Shown: piece after piece, positions 5,839 through 11,941 of the stretch | How the letters are laid out: every line of letters begins with the position of its first letter | Position numbering within the stretch: position 1 is the stretch's first letter | Assembly: GCA_902782985.1 (NCBI GenBank) | Contig: CACZPC010000184.1 | Location: 1-11,941 of the forward strand | DNA length: 11,941 nucleotides | Source of the DNA: Oscillospiraceae bacterium | GTDB taxonomy: Bacteria; Bacillota; Clostridia; Saccharofermentanales; Saccharofermentanaceae | Direction: 5' to 3' | The notes under the pieces: model-generated | What the model saw: only the letters and a program-made list of their open reading frames with translations | The model's database searches: none | Told to the model about the DNA's origin: nothing | Program-made: the position numbers and the translations under genes

Positions 5839-7747
5839 GGTAATTGATCAGACTCCTGATACGCCTTTGATCATTCGTGTAGTTACTGCAGGTGATATAC
5901 CTGAGGATCAGGTCGGGATCATCGCCTCCAATTTCGCAGGCAAGTTCGGTATCAAGGATTATGATCTTGAGTTTGAGACCGATGAGACTCTGATCGGCGG
6001 ATTTGTTATCTACGCACTAGGCAGCCGTTACGATTACAGTGTTCAGGGTCAGCTTCAGAGGATCGGAAGCTTCGTTAAGCGTTCCCGTTCGATTGATGTG
6101 GGTATCGATGAAGAAGGCGAAGTTGTTTTCGATAAAGATAAGATACATGAGAATATCAGCGAGGCTATAAGCCAGTTCCCCGAGTCATCAGCCGTAAGTA
6201 TTGATAATGCGGAGATCAAGGGGCTTGATCATGATGAGCTTACTAAGCGTGTACAGCAGGCTTTTGCGGGTGCTGATAATATCGAGGAAGTCGGAATCGT
6301 CCAGAGCGTAAGTGACGGCGTTGCGACTGTATCCGGACTTGAGCATTGCATGCTCTCCGAGCTCGTAGGTTTTTCCTGTGGCGGATACGGAATCGCATTG
6401 AATCTCGAAAGAGATAAGGTAGGTGTAGTCCTTCTTTCCGGAGCTGACGATGTAGTACAGGGCATGGTATGTAAGAGGACCAGGTCCACTGTATCCGTAC
6501 CTGTCGGCGTCGGTCTTCTCGGAAGAGTAGTCGATCCCCTCGGAAAGCCTATCGACGGCAAGGGCATCATAAGATATACCAAGATGCGTCCAATCGAATC
6601 GCCTGCTCCTACGATCGTAGACAGATCTCCGGTAAATAAACCTCTTCATACGGGGATTACGGCTATCGATGCATTGACTCCAATCGGAAGAGGTCAGAGA
6701 GAACTTATAATCGGTGACCGTCAGACAGGTAAGACGGCAATAGCAATTGATACGATAATCAATCAGAAAGATAAGGATACCATCTGCGTTTATGTTGCCA
6801 TCGGTCAGAAGATGAGTAATATCGTAGCTACCGTCAATCTTCTCGAAAAGTACGGAGCTCTCGATTATACGATAGTTGTGGCAGCCAGTGCTTCCCAGTC
6901 TGCATCCCTTCAGTATATCGCGCCTTTCTCGGGCTGCGCTATCGCCGAGGAATTCATGTACTCCGAGCATAAGGATGTTCTCATCGTCTACGACGACTTA
7001 AGTAAGCATGCTCAGGCATATCGTGCCATATCGCTTCTCTTAAGAAGACCTCCGGGACGTGAGGCTTATCCGGGTGATGTATTCTATCTGCATTCAAGAC
7101 TTTTGGAACGTGCTGCTAAGCTCAGTGAAAGCAAGGGAGGCGGTTCGATTACCGCTCTGCCTATCATTGAGACATTAGGTAACGATATTTCCGCATATAT
7201 TCCGACTAATGTTATTTCCATAACGGACGGTCAGATATATCTTGCTCCCGAACTCTTCTTCTCGGGTCAAAGACCTGCCATCAATGCCGGTCTTTCCGTA
7301 TCGCGTGTCGGCGGTGCGGCTCAGACAAAAGCTACCAAAAAGGTCGGCGGACCTCTTCGTATCGCTCTTGCTCAGGCAAGAGAAATGGCATCTTTTGCTC
7401 AGTTCGGTTCTGATCTTGATGAGAATACGCAATTGCAGCTTAAGCGAGGAATAGTCCTGAATGAGGTCTTAAAGCAGGATCAGTATAGTCCGTGGTCTAT
7501 GGAGGAGCAGGTAGTTATCCTTTATATGGCTACGTCTGACAGCATGAATTTCCTGGCTAAGGAAGACATCAAAGAATACTATTCCGACTTTATCGATTAT
7601 ATCCGTATATCTCATCCCGAGGTCATGGATAAGATAAAGAAGACCGAGAAGTTCGAGGAAGATACGGCTTCCGAGCTTGATAAGGTGATCGCGGAATTCA
7701 AGCAGACTTTCCTTGCCGAGCATTCAGAGTATATGGAAGAAGACTGA
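5831..7747 (+). CDS. atpA: Fusion of delta C-terminal domain with F1 alpha subunit
   Basis: A 638-residue protein; ordinary alpha is about 500-515. Residues 14-84 match the C-terminal domain of delta (AtpH/OSCP): RVVTAGDIPEDQ at 16-27, the D51-to-GG57 segment DETLIGG, and DYSVQGQLQRIGSFV at 68-82. An acidic linker spans about 85-130. Alpha begins near 131 with the DELTKRVQQAFAG helix, then shows GIVQSVSDGVATVSGL at 155-170, Walker A GDRQTGKT at 295-302, VYDDL at 386-390, PGREAYPGD at 408-416 and the arginine finger region SRVGGAAQT with Arg492. The TTG start at 5831 follows GAGGTGA by 6 nt; a TGA at 5822 in this frame prevents an earlier start. There is no in-frame ATG before codon 174, and the GTG at 6098 has no ribosome binding site, so a separate standard alpha is not supported. 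No delta N-terminal six-helix domain occurs nearby. Confidence 0.93.
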   Translation: MAKVIDQTPDTPLIIRVVTAGDIPEDQVGIIASNFAGKFGIKDYDLEFETDETLIGGFVIYALGSRYDYSVQGQLQRIGSFVKRSRSIDVGIDEEGEVVFDKDKIHENISEAISQFPESSAVSIDNAEIKGLDHDELTKRVQQAFAGADNIEEVGIVQSVSDGVATVSGLEHCMLSELVGFSCGGYGIALNLERDKVGVVLLSGADDVVQGMVCKRTRSTVSVPVGVGLLGRVVDPLGKPIDGKGIIRYTKMRPIESPAPTIVDRSPVNKPLHTGITAIDALTPIGRGQRELIIGDRQTGKTAIAIDTIINQKDKDTICVYVAIGQKMSNIVATVNLLEKYGALDYTIVVAASASQSASLQYIAPFSGCAIAEEFMYSEHKDVLIVYDDLSKHAQAYRAISLLLRRPPGREAYPGDVFYLHSRLLERAAKLSESKGGGSITALPIIETLGNDISAYIPTNVISITDGQIYLAPELFFSGQRPAINAGLSVSRVGGAAQTKATKKVGGPLRIALAQAREMASFAQFGSDLDENTQLQLKRGIVLNEVLKQDQYSPWSMEEQVVILYMATSDSMNFLAKEDIKEYYSDFIDYIRISHPEVMDKIKKTEKFEEDTASELDKVIAEFKQTFLAEHSEYMEED

Positions 7748-7755
7748 TCTTAAAA

Positions 7756-8694
7756 ATGGAAAACCTTAATGCGATAAAAAAGAGAATAAAGAGCGTAAAT
7801 GATATCGGACAGATGACAAATGCCATGCAGCTTGTCAGCTCTGCCAAGATGCGTCGTTCTCTTATCCTTCACGAATCGGTGCATCCGTTCTTTTCGCTAT
7901 GTGCGGAGAGTATGCAGGAGATCAGGAATAATTCCGAGAAGATCAACAACCCTTTCTTCGAATTAAATGAGAAGAAAAAGGGTGAGACATGGCGTATCGG
8001 AGCTTTCGTATTAAGCGGAGATCAGGGACTTGCCGGTGCATATAACAACAATATGGTAAAGATCACCGAGGAGCATATCCGTGGTAAGATCCTCGAGAAT
8101 ACCCGTAAGGGCATCTCTACCGAGTATAAGCTTTATGTATTCGGCAAACTTGCCAGAGAGAAGCTTACCAGGAACGGCTACAATGTCGATCAGGATTTCT
8201 CTTTCCCTATCGCCGAACCCAACTTCTATCAGGCTCGAAAGGTAGGAAGTACCATAAGGCAGAAGTTTCTCTCGGGAGAATTCGATCTGGTATATCTTAT
8301 CTATACAAGGATGGAATCCGCTTCGAATATGGTCCCTGTCGCAGTAAGACTTGCTCCGGTTGATATGAAGTCTTTGAACAAGATCCTTCCCCGTGATGTG
8401 GGAAATGCCGGTATTGCAACTGACGGAAATGCACCGATGGAATATCTCCCTGATCCGCATCAGGTATTCGATTTCCTTATCGATACATATCTTAATGCGG
8501 TTATCTACGGAGCAATGGTGGATGCATATGCCAGTGAGCAGACGGCCAGACTTACGGCTATGGATAATGCGACGAAGAATGCCGAAGAGATGATCGACAG
8601 ATTAAGGCTCATAAGCAATAGAGCAAGACAAGCCAAGATCACGAATGAGCTTACAGAGATCATAAACGGAGCTCAGCAGGCTGATAATCTATAA
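7756..8694 (+). CDS. atpG: F-type ATP synthase subunit gamma (central shaft)
   Basis: Gamma is the rotating shaft inside alpha3beta3. The 312-residue protein starts with the conserved helix IKKRIKSVNDIGQMTNAMQL at 7-26 and SSAKMRR at 28-34. It has a Rossmann-like core with LSGDQGLAGAYNNN at 86-99 (usually SDRGLCGAYN). It closes with the long C-terminal helix SEQTARLTAMDNATKNAEEM at 260-279 and RARQAKITNELTEII at 289-303. It is somewhat longer than the usual ~285 residues because of extra loop sequence, for example around 108-122 and 208-230. It begins 8 nt after the fusion gene's stop. I see no good Shine-Dalgarno at normal spacing, so initiation probably depends on coupling to the upstream gene. 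Confidence 0.96.
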   Translation: MENLNAIKKRIKSVNDIGQMTNAMQLVSSAKMRRSLILHESVHPFFSLCAESMQEIRNNSEKINNPFFELNEKKKGETWRIGAFVLSGDQGLAGAYNNNMVKITEEHIRGKILENTRKGISTEYKLYVFGKLAREKLTRNGYNVDQDFSFPIAEPNFYQARKVGSTIRQKFLSGEFDLVYLIYTRMESASNMVPVAVRLAPVDMKSLNKILPRDVGNAGIATDGNAPMEYLPDPHQVFDFLIDTYLNAVIYGAMVDAYASEQTARLTAMDNATKNAEEMIDRLRLISNRARQAKITNELTEIINGAQQADNL

Positions 8695-8704
8695 AGCGAA
8701 ATGA

Positions 8705-10131
<1,427 letters not shown>

Positions 10132-10132
<1 letters not shown>

Positions 10133-10614
10133 TGGCAGAGAAGAATACTAACAAGGTAAAGTTCACGGTAGTAACTCCGTATAAGAACTTCTTCGAAGAT
10201 AAGGTATCGTCAGTCATCCTGCCGACTCTTGACGGTGAGATCGGTTTTATGGCAGGTCATACACCGCTGGTCCTGGCTTTGAAGCCGGGTATCGTTACGG
10301 TCAGGACTGATGATAAGATCGAGCATTTCACCGTATCGGAGGGATATGCCGAAGTAGGCCAGAAGCTTGTTCTTGTAGTTTGTAACTCCGCTGAATATCC
10401 GAACGATATACACGTCAGATGGATCAGAGAAGCTGCTGATGAAGAAAAGCGTGAACGTGAGGAACTTCTTAAGATAGAAGATCCTTCTTCACGAAAATAT
10501 GCTCTAAAGGAAGTCGATCAGAAGCTTATGAGGATCAAGGCGAGGATCCACCTTATAGAGTTGTACGGAAGCGATCATCAGAAGCAGAGACTTACTGAGC
10601 TTGAACTTATCTGA
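10132..10614 (+). CDS. atpC: F-type ATP synthase subunit epsilon
   Basis: Epsilon binds the foot of gamma and the c-ring and can inhibit ATP hydrolysis with its C-terminal helices. Residues about 8-95 form the beta-sandwich, with FTVVTPYKNFFE at 11-22 and the highly conserved GEIGFMAGHTPLVLALKPG at 35-53. Residues about 98-160 form a charged two-helix tail (REAADEEKREREELLK). At 160 residues it is about 20 longer than many bacterial epsilons, the extra length lying in that tail. The ATG overlaps the atpD stop. The gene's last 8 nt overlap the 3' end of the convergent FHA gene, and it is the last gene of the operon. Confidence 0.95.
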
Positions 10615-11722
10615 GACCCAGAGATATCCTTATCTCTGTTCTTCCGCAGATCACTGTCTGTCCGTCCCTGATCTCATAAGGCTTTCCGGGTTCAAGTCTT
10701 ATATTGTCCAGATAGGATGAATTATCATCTGATCTGTCGATTATCCCGAATCCATCCTTATTTCTGATTATCTCCAGATGAAGAGGAGAGATATCAGGTG
10801 TATCTATCGTTATATCCGACAGGAAGCAATCTGAACCCAATGTAGCTCTGGTGGTATATATTGCCTTCGTGTATTGCTGACCGTTGTCATTATAAGACAG
10901 CATGAGACAAGTGATGGTTCCGGTCCTGTTTTTCTCACTTTCAAATAATATCCTTGTCTTGTCGTAGGATGATTCTTCATCCCGACCTGATCTGCCGTGC
11001 TTCGTCTTTAAAATACATGGGATCAGAAGGAAGCATGAAAATATAAAGAATAGAAAAGAGAGGAAGATCTCACCGAAGGACATAAAAGCCAATGAGATCA
11101 CAGCAACTGTCGCAGTGGCGATCATGCCCTTCGGGATCTTACCTGTAGGACAGCTCCTTATATCAACAGGATAATTTCTTATATTTTCGGCTGCCTGCCT
11201 CAAGAGTTCTTCATCATTATCTCTTATCGCATAAAGTAACGAATCCCTCTCCTGTGATGTAAGGACTTTACCGAAAAAAGGATGTGACAGAAAGGATTGT
11301 GTGGCGGAATCGTCAAGGGAAGACAGCTTAAGTTTATCCTCGGATGTTTGTGCAGGATTGATACATAGCTTTAACTTATTATTTTCTTTATCCAGGAACA
11401 ACCAGTCTGTATCCCATATCATATTCCCGGGGGACAACAGTTTATCTGACAGGTCTGCTATAGCGTCAAAAAGCTCCGCTATGGCATTTCTGCTTCTTTT
11501 TATGTTGACCGCCGAGTCAGTATCTGACAGCTTGATCATACCGGTACAATCAAAGGCGAGTTCTCTTCCGAAAGATGTATCGTTCAGGTACACCGGCAGA
11601 GCACATCCGGTGATATCGTTCCTGATCATTTCAACGGCATATTCGGATACGACCATTCCTTCATCGAGCTTTAGTATTGCAAACTGTCCGTACGGACCTT
11701 TTCTTATATCCATTTCTGTCAT
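10607..11722 (-). CDS. Membrane-anchored FHA-domain protein of a Tad-type pilus locus (DUF6382-like N-terminus)
   Basis: The 371-residue protein has three parts. Residues 1-190 form a soluble region resembling the DUF6382 domain of Clostridia FHA proteins, with DWLFLDKENNKLKLCINP at 106-123. Two adjacent membrane helices lie at about 199-216 and 219-237. A basic stretch is followed by a C-terminal FHA fold at about 288-371. The FHA core is ATLGSDCFLSDITI at 293-306, ISPLH at 311-315 and SDDNSSYLDNIRL at 331-343. The usual phosphothreonine-contacting Arg after Gly is Ser297, and the NG[TS] turn is altered, so phosphopeptide binding is doubtful. It lies 9 nt after a Flp-type prepilin gene, suggesting a role in pilus assembly or its control. 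The start is uncertain between 11722, where AAAGGA is only 2 nt away, and ATG 11713, where the spacing is 11 nt. Confidence 0.85.
   Translation of the reverse strand: MTEMDIRKGPYGQFAILKLDEGMVVSEYAVEMIRNDITGCALPVYLNDTSFGRELAFDCTGMIKLSDTDSAVNIKRSRNAIAELFDAIADLSDKLLSPGNMIWDTDWLFLDKENNKLKLCINPAQTSEDKLKLSSLDDSATQSFLSHPFFGKVLTSQERDSLLYAIRDNDEELLRQAAENIRNYPVDIRSCPTGKIPKGMIATATVAVISLAFMSFGEIFLSFLFFIFSCFLLIPCILKTKHGRSGRDEESSYDKTRILFESEKNRTGTITCLMLSYNDNGQQYTKAIYTTRATLGSDCFLSDITIDTPDISPLHLEIIRNKDGFGIIDRSDDNSSYLDNIRLEPGKPYEIRDGQTVICGRTEIRISLGLR
10619..10645 (+). terminator. Probable intrinsic terminator of the atp operon, inside the convergent gene
   Basis: CAGAGATA at 10619-10626 pairs perfectly with TATCTCTG at 10631-10638 around a 4-nt loop, TCCT, and is followed by TTCTT. 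The stem begins 5 nt after the atpC stop. It is AT-rich with an imperfect U-tract, so efficiency may be modest. The whole element lies in the last codons of the minus-strand FHA gene (around ISLGLR), so the same bases are coding on one strand and a transcription stop on the other. Confidence 0.55.
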
Positions 11723-11731
11723 GTTCCTTTA

Positions 11732-11905
11732 TCAGCCGAAAGCGCTTGTTATCCTGCCGTCATCAAAGACAAATGACATTACCCTGCCGGCATATGTCAT
11801 AAGACCTTCTCTGAATACCAGAGCAAGACCTACGAGCACTGCGATTATGATTACCGTTTCCACGGTACCCATACCTTTTTTGTTTCTGTTCTTCAGCATT
11901 TTCAT
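11732..11905 (-). CDS. Flp-type type IVb prepilin (Flp1-like), 57 residues
   Basis: The 57-residue product has a basic leader (MKMLKNRNKKG), then MGTVE, then a hydrophobic helix TVIIIAVLVGLALVF at 17-31 and a short polar tail. A prepilin peptidase would cut after Gly11, leaving Met at +1 and the hallmark Glu16 at +5, as in type IV pilins; the mature pilin would be 46 residues. Its size and the GTVE-plus-helix pattern match the Flp1-like pilins of Clostridia Tad loci. GGAGGA lies 5 nt before the ATG at 11905; a second in-frame ATG is at 11899. It is followed after 9 nt by the FHA gene, probably in the same operon. It could be the pilus shaft protein or a minor pilin; the rest of the locus is outside the window. 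Confidence 0.85.
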   Translation of the reverse strand: MKMLKNRNKKGMGTVETVIIIAVLVGLALVFREGLMTYAGRVMSFVFDDGRITSAFG

Positions 11906-11941
11906 TCTTTTCCTCCTTGTTATTTATATGCCTAATGAAAT

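Noticed and set aside
6188..6970. 260-codon minus-strand ORF inside the fusion gene
   Set aside because: It is antisense to the alpha domain with its Walker A motif; no ribosome binding site or family resemblance is seen.
11924..11941. Possible last codons (ISLGI then TAA) of an upstream minus-strand gene
   Set aside because: Only five codons are visible, too few to tell a coding end from chance.

Overview
This window looks like chromosomal core-genome DNA from a Gram-positive anaerobe of the class Clostridia, perhaps a gut or rumen Lachnospiraceae or Oscillospirales relative. That placement is an inference. It rests on the rpiB-upp-atp gene order seen in Firmicutes, strong GGAGG-type ribosome binding sites, extended -10 promoters of the form TGnTATAAT, moderate GC, and a neighbouring Tad/Flp-type pilus locus with an FHA protein.

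Layout. (1) Positions 1-1172, minus strand: a THUMP-domain RNA methyltransferase of the RlmL/YpsC family. It runs off the left edge, missing roughly its last 10 residues. (2) Positions 1173-1600: a divergent, AT-rich regulatory region of about 430 bp. It carries two extended -10 promoters close to the two flanking genes, a third candidate, and an unusual set of palindromes and direct repeats, many built on GAAC/GTTC half-sites. (3) Positions 1601-3983, plus strand: proA, rpiB and upp, tightly packed and probably one transcript. (4) Positions 4071-10614, plus strand: an F-type ATP synthase operon in the order a, c, b, [delta C-terminal domain + alpha], gamma, beta, epsilon. There is no atpI and no separate atpH. 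(5) Positions 10607-11905, minus strand: the end of a Tad-like pilus locus, with a 57-residue Flp-type prepilin followed by a membrane-anchored FHA protein. It converges on the atp operon and overlaps it by 8 bp.

The outstanding observation is the 638-residue 'alpha' subunit. Its first ~84 residues are a recognisable C-terminal domain of the delta (OSCP) stalk subunit, joined by a ~45-residue charged linker to a complete catalytic-type alpha subunit. The six-helix N-terminal domain of delta, which normally docks on the alpha N-terminus, is nowhere in the operon. The peripheral stalk therefore appears to be rebuilt: the b-binding half of delta is covalently attached to alpha and the alpha-binding half has been dispensed with. 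Because F1 has three alpha subunits, the enzyme should carry three delta domains instead of one, unless processing occurs. The c subunit also has a mixed ion-binding site: Glu-Ser and Tyr are present as in sodium-type rings, but the usual Gln is Met.

How the genes fit together: proA (proline synthesis), rpiB (pentose phosphate) and upp (uracil salvage) are housekeeping genes upstream of the energy-coupling operon. A hairpin overlapping an extended -10 element separates upp from atpB. The atp operon seems to end at a hairpin lying inside the 3' coding end of the convergent FHA gene.
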